From assembly GCA_016463225.1 (NCBI GenBank), contig JAEMRT010000012.1, positions 36,625-79,611 of the forward strand: a stretch of 42,987 bases of DNA, given 5' to 3'. Below, piece by piece: positions 7,731-17,310 of this stretch. The position numbers were made by a program, and so were the translations under genes. The stretch is from Sphingopyxis sp. (GTDB lineage Bacteria > Pseudomonadota > Alphaproteobacteria > Sphingomonadales > Sphingomonadaceae). Numbering within the stretch: position 1 is the first letter of the stretch; each line of letters opens with the position of its first letter. The notes beneath the pieces were generated by a model. The model did no database searches. It worked only from the letters and a program-made list of their open reading frames with translations, and was not told the origin of the DNA.

Positions 7731-10562
7731 TCAGAAGCGACCACGGACACCGATGGTAAAGTAGCGACCGACTACATCGTCGCCATTCACCGCCGGATAG
7801 TAGAAGCCCGGATTGCTCGCGAAGGAGGGTGAGATAAACACCGGCGGTTTCTTGTCGAACAGGTTTTGGACCGATATGAAGAACTGCTTGTTCTTGTCCT
7901 TGCCGGGATAGAAGGTCAGGTTGAGGTCAGTATAGGCAACGGCTGGTACTTTGGGATCGCTGAATACCAATAACGGATTGCCATTCTGCTTGAGCGACGA
8001 GCGCCAGCGTTCCTGAACGTCAATAGAGAAGGAGTCGGTGGCGTAACCCACTAGGGCCGAAGTGCGCCATTTTGCCTGGCCGACCACATTCTGCTGGCCT
8101 GCGGCACCGGCCGCATTGATTGGCGTTGCCCCCACAAACTGAACCGTCTCAAGCGTGGGCTGATAGGTCAGTAGACCGCGCAGGCTCAACGTGCCGCCAC
8201 CAAGGCTGGTGCGATAGTTCATGTCCGCATCGACACCCTCCGTTTTCGTCTGCGCGACATTGAGCGAGCGCGAAAGAATGGCTGTCGGGTAGTTGGCGGC
8301 GCTGGTGTTGGAGAAAGGCAGCGGGCGCACATAAAGATCGCACAGCGGCGACGTGCCACCGCTGGCCTCACACTGCGCCAGGGTCGCCGCGCTGTTGCCG
8401 CCTACCGAGGCTATGGCATTGGCGATCTTGATTTTGAAATAGTCGATCGAGACACTGAAGCCGGGCAACCACGATGCGCGATAGACGCCGCCGAGCGTCA
8501 GCGTATTGGCGACTTCAGGCTGAAGATCGGGATTGCCCGAACTGATGATCGTCGCGATGCCAGCGGTATTGGTGTGCGTATCGGTAAAGCCGGTCAACGA
8601 TTCCTGTCGCGGCGAGAACAGGTCGAACAATGTAGGCGCTCGAATATCGCGCGAGCGTGTGGCGCGGAATGACAGATCGTCGGTCACGTGCCAGTCAAGG
8701 CCCAGCTTCCATGTCGTCGCATTGCCGCTGACAGAATAATGGGCGTAGCGCACCGCACCATTGGCATCGAGCGAACGCGCTAGTGGCGCGTCACGCAGCA
8801 ACGGTATGTTGACCTCGAATGCCACTTCCGAAATATTCTGGCGGGCGGACATGTTGGCGGTCACATTGCCGCCATAAAGCGCGGTGCCATTGTTGGTGGC
8901 CGATACCGGGACGCAATTATAGACAAGCCCCGTGCAATTGACGCGGTTCGACGGCTGCGCGCTGCTGTCATTCTCCAGCTTGAGCTTGCGATACTCGCCG
9001 CTGAGCGCGATCTTTACCGGGCCAGCCCAAGTGTCGAACGGCGAACCCGAAACGAACGCGTTGAAATCATGCGTCGTATTGGTCAGCGTGAAACGGGTGT
9101 CATCGCGCACATAATCAGCAGCCTCCGCCGTGATCGATCCGGCACCGAAGGGATTGAGCGGGACACAGCCAGGATACAGGCCCGGATTGGTGACGGATAC
9201 ACGGCAGACGATCTGGCCGCCCGACTGTACGGTATCCAGCGCGGCTGCCAGCTTTCCGTTGTTCACATTGTTGATATTATAGACGGTCTGGCGCGACCGA
9301 CCGAAAGTGTAGGACGCCTCCCAGTCGAAGGTGCCAACCTTGCCACTCAGGCCGGCCGAACCATTATAGTTGCGGGCGGTCGCGCGGGTGATCGACGGTT
9401 CGACGTCGTCGACAAAGCGCGAAAAGGTGAAGCTGGTGGTGCCGGCCGCCGCCATAATGTTCCGCGCTGATTGCGGCAGATAGGGATTGGACGCCGAGAT
9501 GGTCTTGCTCAATATCGTCATCGGCGCGAACGTGTTGGCGTTTTGCGTCCGCGCAAACGACCCTTGCGCGAAGAAGGACAATGTATCCGATAATTCATAG
9601 TCGAAGCGGCCGAATGCCTGATCGGTCTTGAGCGACGCGGTCAACGCGCTGGGGGTGATGGTGACGCCATCGCCGCCACGTTCGATCGCCGCCGTCCCTG
9701 TTGCCGTGCCATGAACGAAGGGACGGTAGGATGTCGGTGTATCGAACGTGTTGCCAGCCAACGCGCCCGACTGGATCAGGCCGCCCCATGACGCATAGGC
9801 CGCCCGCGTATTATCGACGAGATGGAAGGGATTAGCGGCCGTGCCTGCCCCGGTTTCGGAATAGAATTTACCGCCATTGCTCCGCGACCGCTTGTCGCCA
9901 ATGCCATCAGAATCATAATGTTCGTAACTGGCCATGAAATGACCGCGCCCGCCCAGCAGGTCGGTGCCATAGGCAAGGCCGCCACGCCACGAAAAGGCGT
10001 CGCCACGGTCCGATATGCCCGCTTGCAGACTGGTCTTGAGGCCCGTGAATTTCTTGTCGAGCACGAAATTGACGACGCCGGTGACAGCGTCCGACCCATA
10101 GACGGCTGAAGCACCGCCAGTCACCACGTCCACACGCTGAAGCAGCATTTGCGGTAATGTGTTGGTATCGACAGTCCCGTCGGCATTGGTTGCCGGTACG
10201 CGACGACCATCGAACAGAATGAGCGTGCGGATCACACCGAAACCGCGCAAGTTCAGGAAATTGCCGACGTTGTTCGCGCCAGCGTTACCCAATGTCTGCG
10301 CGCCGCGCGAGTTGGCGAAAACGGGCAGTTTGTTGAGTGCATCGGGGACGTTGCTTGGCGTGGTTGCGGCAAGCTGCTCCGTCGTAACAATCGTCACGGG
10401 GGTAGGCGAATTATTGCCGTTGGTGATGACCCGCGATCCAGTGACCACGATGTCCTGGTTCGGCACGCCGTCTGCAACACCTGTCGCTGCATCCTGTGCA
10501 ACGGCCAGAGTTGGCATGATGAAAATGCTGGCGCCTGCCAACCAGATAGACTTGCGGATCAT
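7731..10562 (-). CDS. TonB-dependent outer-membrane receptor
   Basis: A 943-aa receptor with a signal peptide (MIRKSIWLAGASIFIMPTLAVAQ region), a TonB-box-like DIVVTGSR at about 32-39, a plug domain (LNLRGFGVIRTLILFDGRRV, then VDVVTGGASAVYGSDAVTG) and a long beta-barrel ending in the typical aromatic C-terminus YFTIGVRGRF. The ATG at 10562 follows GAGGG by 4-5 nt. Sphingomonads use such receptors for energised uptake of sugars, aromatics and plant compounds as well as iron complexes. Leading the esterase and Nif3 genes, it probably imports their substrate. It is transcribed divergently from the LysR gene at 10893, which may control it. The shape is of the OAR-like/long-plug type without an N-terminal signalling extension, so no ECF-type transenvelope signalling is expected. 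Confidence 0.92.
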   Translation of the reverse strand: MIRKSIWLAGASIFIMPTLAVAQDAATGVADGVPNQDIVVTGSRVITNGNNSPTPVTIVTTEQLAATTPSNVPDALNKLPVFANSRGAQTLGNAGANNVGNFLNLRGFGVIRTLILFDGRRVPATNADGTVDTNTLPQMLLQRVDVVTGGASAVYGSDAVTGVVNFVLDKKFTGLKTSLQAGISDRGDAFSWRGGLAYGTDLLGGRGHFMASYEHYDSDGIGDKRSRSNGGKFYSETGAGTAANPFHLVDNTRAAYASWGGLIQSGALAGNTFDTPTSYRPFVHGTATGTAAIERGGDGVTITPSALTASLKTDQAFGRFDYELSDTLSFFAQGSFARTQNANTFAPMTILSKTISASNPYLPQSARNIMAAAGTTSFTFSRFVDDVEPSITRATARNYNGSAGLSGKVGTFDWEASYTFGRSRQTVYNINNVNNGKLAAALDTVQSGGQIVCRVSVTNPGLYPGCVPLNPFGAGSITAEAADYVRDDTRFTLTNTTHDFNAFVSGSPFDTWAGPVKIALSGEYRKLKLENDSSAQPSNRVNCTGLVYNCVPVSATNNGTALYGGNVTANMSARQNISEVAFEVNIPLLRDAPLARSLDANGAVRYAHYSVSGNATTWKLGLDWHVTDDLSFRATRSRDIRAPTLFDLFSPRQESLTGFTDTHTNTAGIATIISSGNPDLQPEVANTLTLGGVYRASWLPGFSVSIDYFKIKIANAIASVGGNSAATLAQCEASGGTSPLCDLYVRPLPFSNTSAANYPTAILSRSLNVAQTKTEGVDADMNYRTSLGGGTLSLRGLLTYQPTLETVQFVGATPINAAGAAGQQNVVGQAKWRTSALVGYATDSFSIDVQERWRSSLKQNGNPLLVFSDPKVPAVAYTDLNLTFYPGKDKNKQFFISVQNLFDKKPPVFISPSFASNPGFYYPAVNGDDVVGRYFTIGVRGRF

Positions 10563-10772
10563 GATACCCTCCCCAGATCGCGGCTTGCGCGAGCAGGAAT
10601 CTGGCCAGGTTACCCCAATGCCATCGCATCCCCACACGTCGCTTTCCGCTGACGTTTTCCCTTGTTCCCGGCTACGCGTCGCAACTTCTGCTGCATGCCC
10701 CGTGTCCGATCGACCAGAAACCTATGGCATATTTCCCAGCAATTAGAGAAATACCTTAATTCGATGAATCAT

Positions 10773-10785
10773 TTCATGTAATGAA
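10773..10785. promoter_or_regulatory. Candidate LysR box between receptor and LysR genes
   Basis: TTCAT-N3-ATGAA, an inverted repeat of the T-N11-A class used by LysR regulators, in the 330-bp divergent intergenic region (10563-10892). It lies about 110 bp from the LysR start. Plausible target of the adjacent regulator, but such short motifs occur by chance. Confidence 0.4.
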
Positions 10786-10892
10786 TAGATCGTCGGACAG
10801 CGCTTGTGTGAGCGCTTGGGGCAGGAGAGCGAAAACTGATGGTCAGCAATAACCCGCCTTATGCGCGGCCGCATCCGCTAAAGGCGTAACCC

Positions 10893-11807
10893 ATGCGTCA
10901 TCCCCCGAGCCTCACCAGCCTGAGGCTGTTTCTGCAAGTCGCCTATAATCGCAGTTTCAGCGAAGCCAGTCGATTGTCCCATGTATCGCAGCCCGCCCTC
11001 AGTCGTACGATCCGCTTGCTGGAAGAGCAGTTGGGCACCCGCCTGTTCGACCGTAATTCGCGCAATGTGGCGCTGACCAGCGCCGGTGAAGCGTTGCTGC
11101 CTATTGTGGAAAGGCTGACCGCCGATTTCGACCATGCCTTTTCCGAACTGGAACACAGTTTCGCAGGCGAGCGTGGTCGGGTGGTCGTCGGTGCTTTGCC
11201 GTCGATCGCTGCTGGCGGATTGCCAGCGGCCATCGCAAGTTTCCGTCAGCATCATCCGCAGGTCGAAGTCATCCTGCACGATCACCTCTCGGGTAATCTG
11301 TATCAGCAGATGCAGGATCGGCAGATCGATCTTGCGATTACCACGCCACCCGAATCCGACGGCTTTGCATTTCACAAACTGGTGGATGATCCTCTTGTCC
11401 TGGTCGGCCCGGTCGGCGGCGCATTGGACGAACCGGAACCGATCGAATGGAGCATTTTTCGCGATCATGCCTTTATCGCCATGGCGCCGAGAAGCAGCGT
11501 ACGCGAACTGACCGACGCGGCATTCAACGTGGCAGGACTTAATGTGCGCGGCCTGTATGACTGCACTCAATTGGCGACCGTTGGGGCGTTGATAGAGGCA
11601 GGCCTTGGCATCACTGCCCTGCCACAGTCCACGCTTGGTATGCTGCATGCCAGCCGCATCGCATCGCGTCCCCTGCTAAACCCCAGCATTGTCCGCCAGA
11701 TCGGCGTAGCAACTCTTAAAGGTCGGACCCTTCCACCGGCAGCGGAGGTGTTTCGCCACCATTTTCTTCAGAGCTTCACCGCAGCAATGCCTCATTCCCT
11801 CGCCTGA
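10893..11807 (+). CDS. LysR-type transcriptional regulator of the carrier/AtuA cluster
   Basis: A 304-aa LysR regulator. The winged helix-turn-helix is at about 7-65 (FLQVAYNRSFSEASRLSHVS, then PALSRTIRLLEEQLGTRLF) and a periplasmic-binding-protein-like effector domain fills about 90-295 (GRVVVGALPSIAAGGLPAAI). It is divergent from the TonB receptor and 112 bp upstream of the carrier gene, on the same strand, so it probably controls one or both. The effector is unknown; clusters of LysR, CitMHS carrier and AtuA-like genes recur in proteobacteria, which suggests an organic acid. It is distinct in sequence from the CatR/BenM-type regulator at 30982. Confidence 0.9.
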   Translation: MRHPPSLTSLRLFLQVAYNRSFSEASRLSHVSQPALSRTIRLLEEQLGTRLFDRNSRNVALTSAGEALLPIVERLTADFDHAFSELEHSFAGERGRVVVGALPSIAAGGLPAAIASFRQHHPQVEVILHDHLSGNLYQQMQDRQIDLAITTPPESDGFAFHKLVDDPLVLVGPVGGALDEPEPIEWSIFRDHAFIAMAPRSSVRELTDAAFNVAGLNVRGLYDCTQLATVGALIEAGLGITALPQSTLGMLHASRIASRPLLNPSIVRQIGVATLKGRTLPPAAEVFRHHFLQSFTAAMPHSLA

Positions 11808-11919
11808 TTATTTATCCATATTTTTGCATAATCGATAATAGAATTGTCTTTGATGAATAGCTGTCGAACTTGCATGATGGCGTTGACGGGCTCGACCCGA
11901 ATGTGAGGGGACGTTCCTG

Positions 11920-13239
11920 ATGCTTGCCCTGGTCGGCGCGGTGGCAATATTATCCTTGCTGGCCGCTGTCCTTTCCAACCGGGTGTCGCCTCTGGCGGCG
12001 CTGATCCTGGTGCCAGTTGCGGCAGCCCTTGTCGTTGGCGCAGGCGCGGACGTGCCCGGACACATTCTGGACGGCATTGGCAAAATCGCCCCTGTCGCCG
12101 GGATGTTCGTTTTTGCGATCCTATTCTTTGGCGTCATGACCGACGCTGGCGTTCTTGCGCCGCTGGTGGGACTGACGCTCCGCCTTGTAGGACGCAAACC
12201 GGCCCGTATCACGGTAGGCACCGCGGCGCTGGCGCTTCTCATTCACCTCGATGGTTCAGGGGCTGTCTGTTTCCTTGTTACAATTCCGGCCCTGCGCCCG
12301 CTCTACGACGAATTGGGCATGGACCGCCGCATCCTCGCCTGTACCGCATCAATGGCGGCTGGCGTCAATTTCCTGCCATGGACGGGGCCGACCTTGCGGG
12401 CGGCCGCGGCGCTCAAAGTGCCTGTTCATGACCTTTTCGCGCCGATGTTTCCTGTTCAGTTGGTTGGCCTGGCCTTCGTCTTTGCCGCCTCGTGGTGGCT
12501 GGGACGACGTGAAGAAAGGCGACTGGCAGCGGGCATCCCGTTGCCCCCTGCCGCCGGAGAAACGGCCAAGACGAACGTGTCTTCCGAAGGAAGCCACATG
12601 ACATCGGGGGGTACGGCGCGTCCTCGCCTGCTTTGGCTTAATGCAGGGCTGACAATCCTCGTCATCGCCCTAATGGTGACTGGGGCTGCCGAACCCGTAA
12701 TCGTGTTCATGGTCGGCACGGCACTGGCGCTGACCATCAATTACCCGAATGCTGCGCAGCAACGTATCCGGATCGAAAGTCATTCCAAGGCTGCGCTTCT
12801 GATGGCGAGTGTATTGCTAGCTGCAGGCGCGTTTACGGGTATCATGAATGGCACCGGCATGATCGCTGCGATGGCCCATGCGGTGGCGGATCATGTGCCT
12901 CTCGGCGTAGGACAACATTTGCCTGCGATCGTCGGCACCCTCGCCATGCCTATGAGCATGATGTTCGACCCCGACTCTTTCTATTTCGGTATTCTCCCGA
13001 TCCTTGCCAACCTTGCAGAGGGTTTTGGACTGGAAGGACGGGCTGTCGCCCAAGCGGCGCTTCTCGGCCAAATGACGACCGGCTTTCCCGTCAGTCCACT
13101 GACACCGGCGACCTTTCTGGTGGCTGGCCTGAGCGGCATCGAGTTGAGCGCGCATCAGCGATTTTCGTTTCTGTGGCTCTATGCGGCGAGCCTGGTCATG
13201 CTTGTGGCAGCTCTCTTGTTCGGAGTTATCGCGCTGTGA
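11920..13239 (+). CDS. CitMHS-family organic-acid transporter
   Basis: A 439-aa polytopic inner-membrane carrier of the CitM/CitH (CitMHS, IT superfamily) type. It opens with a hydrophobic helix (LALVGAVAILSLLAAVLSN). The hallmark segments follow: GMFVFAILFFGVMTDAGVL and HLDGSGAVCFLVTIPALRPLY, then NFLPWTGPTLRAAA. A central cytoplasmic loop is charged (GRREERRLAAG), and the C-terminal half repeats the fold, including MSMMFDPDSFYFGILPIL. Such carriers bring in metal-chelated citrate or related carboxylates with protons. GAGGGG lies about 9 nt before the ATG. Its stop overlaps the GTG start of the AtuA-like gene by 4 bp, so the imported acid is probably the substrate of that gene's product. Confidence 0.88.
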   Translation: MLALVGAVAILSLLAAVLSNRVSPLAALILVPVAAALVVGAGADVPGHILDGIGKIAPVAGMFVFAILFFGVMTDAGVLAPLVGLTLRLVGRKPARITVGTAALALLIHLDGSGAVCFLVTIPALRPLYDELGMDRRILACTASMAAGVNFLPWTGPTLRAAAALKVPVHDLFAPMFPVQLVGLAFVFAASWWLGRREERRLAAGIPLPPAAGETAKTNVSSEGSHMTSGGTARPRLLWLNAGLTILVIALMVTGAAEPVIVFMVGTALALTINYPNAAQQRIRIESHSKAALLMASVLLAAGAFTGIMNGTGMIAAMAHAVADHVPLGVGQHLPAIVGTLAMPMSMMFDPDSFYFGILPILANLAEGFGLEGRAVAQAALLGQMTTGFPVSPLTPATFLVAGLSGIELSAHQRFSFLWLYAASLVMLVAALLFGVIAL

Positions 13240-14573
13240 TCGCCACCAATAGCATCCGTATCGGCGCAGGGGCCGGTTTTGCGGGGGACCGGATCGAACC
13301 GGCCATCGAACTTGTCGAACAGGGCAACCTCGATTTTCTGGTGTTTGAATGCCTGGCGGAACGCACGATCGCCCTGGCCCAGGCCGCCATGCTTGCGGAG
13401 CCCGACAAGGGATATGATCCCTTATTGCTGGAACGTATGCGTCGCGTGGCCCCTCTCGCCCAGCAGCGGGGCGTGCGCATCATTACCAATGCAGGCGCTG
13501 CAAATCCCCTGGGTGCGGCGCAGGCGGTAGCAAAACTGGCGCGTGAACAGGGGCTTGCGCCGTTGCGTATCGCGGCGGTGCTGGGTGACGATGTACTGAG
13601 CCTAGTCCAGGACAGCAACTATCCACTGGTGGATCGCGACGGGACATGCCGCGATCTGCCAAACACGCTTTCCGCCAACGCCTACCTTGGCGCTGGTCCC
13701 ATAGCGCAGGCCCTGTCGCAAGGCGCCGACATCGTCATCACTGGGCGGGTCGGTGATCCGGCGCTGTTTATCGGGCCGATGCTCCATGCATTCGGCTGGT
13801 CGCTTGATGACGCCGACATGATAGGTCGCGCCACGGTGATCGGTCATCTGCTGGAATGTGCGGGCCAGTTATGCGGCGGCTATTTTGCGGATGAAGGTCG
13901 CAAGTCTGTGCCGGATCTTGCGCGGCTGGGCTTTCCGCTTGCCGAAATTGCCGCCGATGGCACCGCATTGTTGACCAAGGTGTCGGGATCGGGCGGTCGT
14001 ATTTCGCTGGCGACATGCAAGGAACAGCTGCTTTATGAAATCCTTGATCCCAAAGCCTATTATCAAGCGGACGTCATCGCCGACTTTTCGACCGTTCGGT
14101 TCGAGGAACGTGGTGTGGATCATGTTGCTGTATCGGGCGGCAGCGGGCGCGAACCTTCCGGGTTGCTCAAAGTCTCCATAGGCTATGACGACGGATTTAT
14201 CGGTGAAGGCCAGATTGCCTATGCCGGCCCAGGTGCGGTAGCCCGCGCGCGGATTGCCACCGATGTGGTGCGGGAGCGACTGGCGATCATCGGAGCGCCT
14301 GTTTGCGATGTTACAGCCGAGATTATCGGCGTTGACGCCATTGATCGCACAGGCACCGGGGGCACACCGCGTGAAGTGCGCGCGCGCGTTGTAGGGCGCG
14401 CGGCGACACGCGCTGCCGCCGAGCAGATCGGCGCCGAAGTCGAGGCTCTCTATACGAACGGTCCGTTCGGCGGTGGAGGCGTGACCCGATCCGTGCGGAA
14501 AATAGTCGCCGTCGCGTCCACATTGATCCCGGCAAAGCTGGCGCAACCACGCATTATCTTGGTGGAGGCATAA
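13236..14573 (+). CDS. AtuA-like acyclic terpene utilisation family protein (DUF1446), main subunit
   Basis: A 445-aa protein of the AtuA/DUF1446 family, recognised by IRIGAGAGFAGDRIEPAIEL at the N-terminus, GNLDFLVFECLAERTIALAQ, a central block with GRVGDPALFIGPMLHAFGW, and GAGPIAQALSQGADIVITG. AtuA is needed for citronellol/geranylate breakdown in pseudomonads but its reaction is undefined; many homologues sit beside carboxylate carriers, as here. The GTG at 13236 overlaps the carrier stop by 4 bp (GTGA), which fixes the start. The C-terminal domain found fused in some homologues is encoded separately in the next gene, 1 nt downstream. Location cytoplasmic; no signal peptide. Confidence 0.85.
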   Translation: MIATNSIRIGAGAGFAGDRIEPAIELVEQGNLDFLVFECLAERTIALAQAAMLAEPDKGYDPLLLERMRRVAPLAQQRGVRIITNAGAANPLGAAQAVAKLAREQGLAPLRIAAVLGDDVLSLVQDSNYPLVDRDGTCRDLPNTLSANAYLGAGPIAQALSQGADIVITGRVGDPALFIGPMLHAFGWSLDDADMIGRATVIGHLLECAGQLCGGYFADEGRKSVPDLARLGFPLAEIAADGTALLTKVSGSGGRISLATCKEQLLYEILDPKAYYQADVIADFSTVRFEERGVDHVAVSGGSGREPSGLLKVSIGYDDGFIGEGQIAYAGPGAVARARIATDVVRERLAIIGAPVCDVTAEIIGVDAIDRTGTGGTPREVRARVVGRAATRAAAEQIGAEVEALYTNGPFGGGGVTRSVRKIVAVASTLIPAKLAQPRIILVEA

Positions 14574-14574
14574 T

Positions 14575-14892
14575 ATGTTGCTAGGCGACATCGCTCACGT
14601 CCGTACCGGCGACAAGGGTGACATCTCCCAAATCTCCGTCATCGTTTATGACTCAGTCGACTATGACATATTGCGCGAACGAGTCACGGTCGGGCGGGTT
14701 CTTGCGCATTTCAAAAATCTGGAAGTGCGGGTGGCCCATCGCTACGAGATGAACGAAATCGGCGCTTTGAACTTTGTCCTCGAAGGCGCGCTGAAAGGCG
14801 GTGTCACGCGGGCGCTAGCGCTCGATGCCCACGGCAAGACGTTGGGCGCGCAACTTCTGGACATGGATATTGGCGCGCAGGAGCGGGTATGA
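14575..14892 (+). CDS. AtuA-associated small C-terminal-domain protein
   Basis: A 105-aa protein starting LGDIAHVRTGDKGDISQIS, which is the signature of the ferredoxin-fold C-terminal part of AtuA-like proteins. In some bacteria it is fused to the larger part; here it is a separate gene 1 nt after the large subunit, so the two probably form one enzyme. The ATG is at 14575 with GGTGGAG about 7 nt upstream, inside the end of the previous gene. The rest (VGRVLAHFKNLEVRVAHRYE, then GALNFVLEGALKGGVTRALA) is typical for the domain. Confidence 0.85.
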   Translation: MLLGDIAHVRTGDKGDISQISVIVYDSVDYDILRERVTVGRVLAHFKNLEVRVAHRYEMNEIGALNFVLEGALKGGVTRALALDAHGKTLGAQLLDMDIGAQERV

Positions 14893-14947
14893 TCTGCGCG
14901 ATGCGACACGCCACTAACCTTGATCACATTTTCCATCATAGCCTTAA

Positions 14948-17194
14948 ATGAAAGACATTATGATGATCCATTCACGCTCGGGCACCGGAAACAACATGTC
15001 TGCGATGGCCATCGCTCTGATCGCACCTTTGCTCATCCAAGCGGCGAGCGCTGCTGATGCACCTTCCGCCAGTCAGGCCGAGGCGAAGGCCGAGGCTACC
15101 TTGCGCCAGATGACGCCGCAGGAGAAGACCATTCTCACGATCGGTATCATGCCGCTGCCGATCGGTCCGAACGCACCAAAGCCGCCTGCCGAGGCGATTC
15201 CCGGAGCCGGTTACATAGCCGGCTTGCCCCGCCTTAACGTGCCATCGCTGCGTGAGACGGATGCCAGTCTTGGCGTCTCCTATGTGTTCGGGTTGCGTAA
15301 AGACGGTGCCACCGCCTTACCCTCAGGGCTTTCCATGGCGTCGACCTGGAACAGTACGCTGATTGAGGAAGGTGGTCGCATGATCGGTTCCGAAGCGCGT
15401 GCCAAGGGATTCAATGTTCTGCTGGCAGGTGGAGCCAACCTGATGCGCGATCCGCGCAACGGACGGAACTTCGAATATCTGGGCGAAGATCCATTGCTGG
15501 CGGGCACGCTCGCAGGGCATGCGATTCGGGGGGTTCAGTCGAACCACATCATCGCCACGATCAAGCATTTCGCTCTGAACGGCCAGGAAACCGGACGAAA
15601 GTTCGTCGATTCGCTCATCACACCCGCGGCCGCGCATGAAAGCGACCTGCTGGCGTTCAAACTGGGCATTGAAATCGGCAATCCCGGATCGGTCATGTGC
15701 GCCTATAACAAGGTCAATGGCGAGAATGCTTGTGCCAATAGCTGGCTGCTGAACGACGTCCTCAAAAAGGAATGGGGTTATAAGGGCTTCGTGATGTCGG
15801 ACTGGGGCGCGGTCCCTAATCTTGACGCAGCGCTGAAAGGTCTGGATCAGCAATCCGGCTCGGAACTTGATAAAGCTGCCTATTTCGGTGACGCCCTGGC
15901 CAAGGCGGGCCGCTCCAGTCGCGCCTACGCCCGGCGCATCGACGACATGAACAAGCGCATCCTTTGGGCGATATATGACAATGATCTCGATACCAATCCG
16001 GCAACACCCGGCGGCACGATCGACTTTGCAGCCAACGCGGAGGTTGCCCGCAAAGTCGCCGAACAGGGCATTGTCCTTTTGCGCAATACAAAAGGCATTT
16101 TGCCGCTGGCCGCGAGCGCCAAAAATATCGCGGTGATCGGCGGATATGCAGACACCGGCGTTCTGTCCGGCGCGGGATCAAGCCAGGTACAGGGCGAGGG
16201 CGGACCCTCCGTTTCCGTCCCCTTGGGCGGTACCAGCCCCTGGGCAGTGTTCTTTTCGCAAAGCTTCCACAAATCCAATCCGCTCGCCGCAATCCGAGCC
16301 TTGGCCCCTAAAGCCGATATCCGCTTTCGCGATGGCCGTTATATTGCGGAGGCGGTGGCGCAGGCAAAAGCGGCGGACGTTGCCATCGTGTTTGCAACGC
16401 AATGGTCTACCGAAGGACTGGATCAGCCCGATCTGAGCCTGCCAAATGGCCAGGATGCACTTATTGCAGCGGTCGCCGACGCTAATCCCAATACCATCGT
16501 TGTTCTTGAAACCGGTGGTCCGGTGCTGATGCCCTGGCTTGAAAAGACTGCGGCTGTCATCGAAGCCTGGTATCCGGGCGCGAAGGGAGGCGAAGCTATA
16601 GCCGCCGCCCTGTTCGGCAAGATCAATCCTTCGGGCCGGTTGCCCATCACCTTTCCTGCCAGTGTCGATACGCTGCCGCGAAAGGCGATTGATGGTTTTG
16701 CCGACCTTGAGCCTGATTTTGCGGGCGATCCGCCGACGCCGGACGCCAAGCTGACGACCAACTATAATATCGAAGGCTCAGACCTGGGATATCGATGGAA
16801 CGCGCGGGAAGGACATAAGGCGCTGTTCCCGTTTGGTTATGGCCTGTCCTATACGAGCTTCGATAGCAAAAATCTGGTCACGGACGGTAAGACAGCGACA
16901 TTCTCGGTATCGAATACCGGCAAGGTTGCGGGCGCGACCGTAGCACAGCTTTATCTCGTTTCGCGCGCTGGCAACCCGAAGTTGCGGCTGGTAGGCTTCC
17001 AGCGGGTCGAACTGGAAGCTGGTGCAAGCACGTCGATAAGCCTTTCGATTGATCCCCGCCTGCTGGCTGACTGGCGAAACGGCAAGTGGGTATTGCCCGA
17101 CGCAGAGTATGTCTTTGCGATCGGAGACAATGCAGAAAGGCTTGGTGCGAAGGTATCTGTCAGGCTGGAAGGGCAACGTTGGGTTGCTCGATAA
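14948..17194 (+). CDS. Exported GH3 family beta-glucosidase
   Basis: A 748-aa glycoside hydrolase of family 3. Residues about 17-38 form a signal peptide (IALIAPLLIQAASA, then ADA), so it acts in the periplasm or outside. The catalytic TIM barrel includes KHFALNGQETGR (207-217) and the nucleophile D285 in GFVMSDWGA. The second alpha/beta domain is at about 345-600, and a fibronectin-III-like C-terminal domain starts near FPFGYGLSYTSF. GH3 enzymes of this layout remove terminal beta-linked glucose or xylose from oligosaccharides and plant glycosides. It lies 55 bp after the AtuA-like pair on the same strand and may be co-transcribed. A second possible start at 14996 also precedes the signal peptide. 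Together with the esterase it suggests attack on a substituted plant glycoside. Confidence 0.9.
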   Translation: MKDIMMIHSRSGTGNNMSAMAIALIAPLLIQAASAADAPSASQAEAKAEATLRQMTPQEKTILTIGIMPLPIGPNAPKPPAEAIPGAGYIAGLPRLNVPSLRETDASLGVSYVFGLRKDGATALPSGLSMASTWNSTLIEEGGRMIGSEARAKGFNVLLAGGANLMRDPRNGRNFEYLGEDPLLAGTLAGHAIRGVQSNHIIATIKHFALNGQETGRKFVDSLITPAAAHESDLLAFKLGIEIGNPGSVMCAYNKVNGENACANSWLLNDVLKKEWGYKGFVMSDWGAVPNLDAALKGLDQQSGSELDKAAYFGDALAKAGRSSRAYARRIDDMNKRILWAIYDNDLDTNPATPGGTIDFAANAEVARKVAEQGIVLLRNTKGILPLAASAKNIAVIGGYADTGVLSGAGSSQVQGEGGPSVSVPLGGTSPWAVFFSQSFHKSNPLAAIRALAPKADIRFRDGRYIAEAVAQAKAADVAIVFATQWSTEGLDQPDLSLPNGQDALIAAVADANPNTIVVLETGGPVLMPWLEKTAAVIEAWYPGAKGGEAIAAALFGKINPSGRLPITFPASVDTLPRKAIDGFADLEPDFAGDPPTPDAKLTTNYNIEGSDLGYRWNAREGHKALFPFGYGLSYTSFDSKNLVTDGKTATFSVSNTGKVAGATVAQLYLVSRAGNPKLRLVGFQRVELEAGASTSISLSIDPRLLADWRNGKWVLPDAEYVFAIGDNAERLGAKVSVRLEGQRWVAR

Positions 17195-17310
17195 TCCACC
17201 GTCTATGCCATTCTGGTTGATGGATAACAGCGTTGACGCCCATTCGAGGATGATCCAAAATTTGCTGGATGCCTGCATGAGAAAAGTGTCAGCGGCGATA
17301 CCGATGCGAT

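Noticed and set aside
10563..10892. Riboswitch or small RNA in the receptor/LysR spacer
   Set aside because: Only short AT-rich repeats were found, no conserved aptamer fold; recorded as a possible LysR box only.
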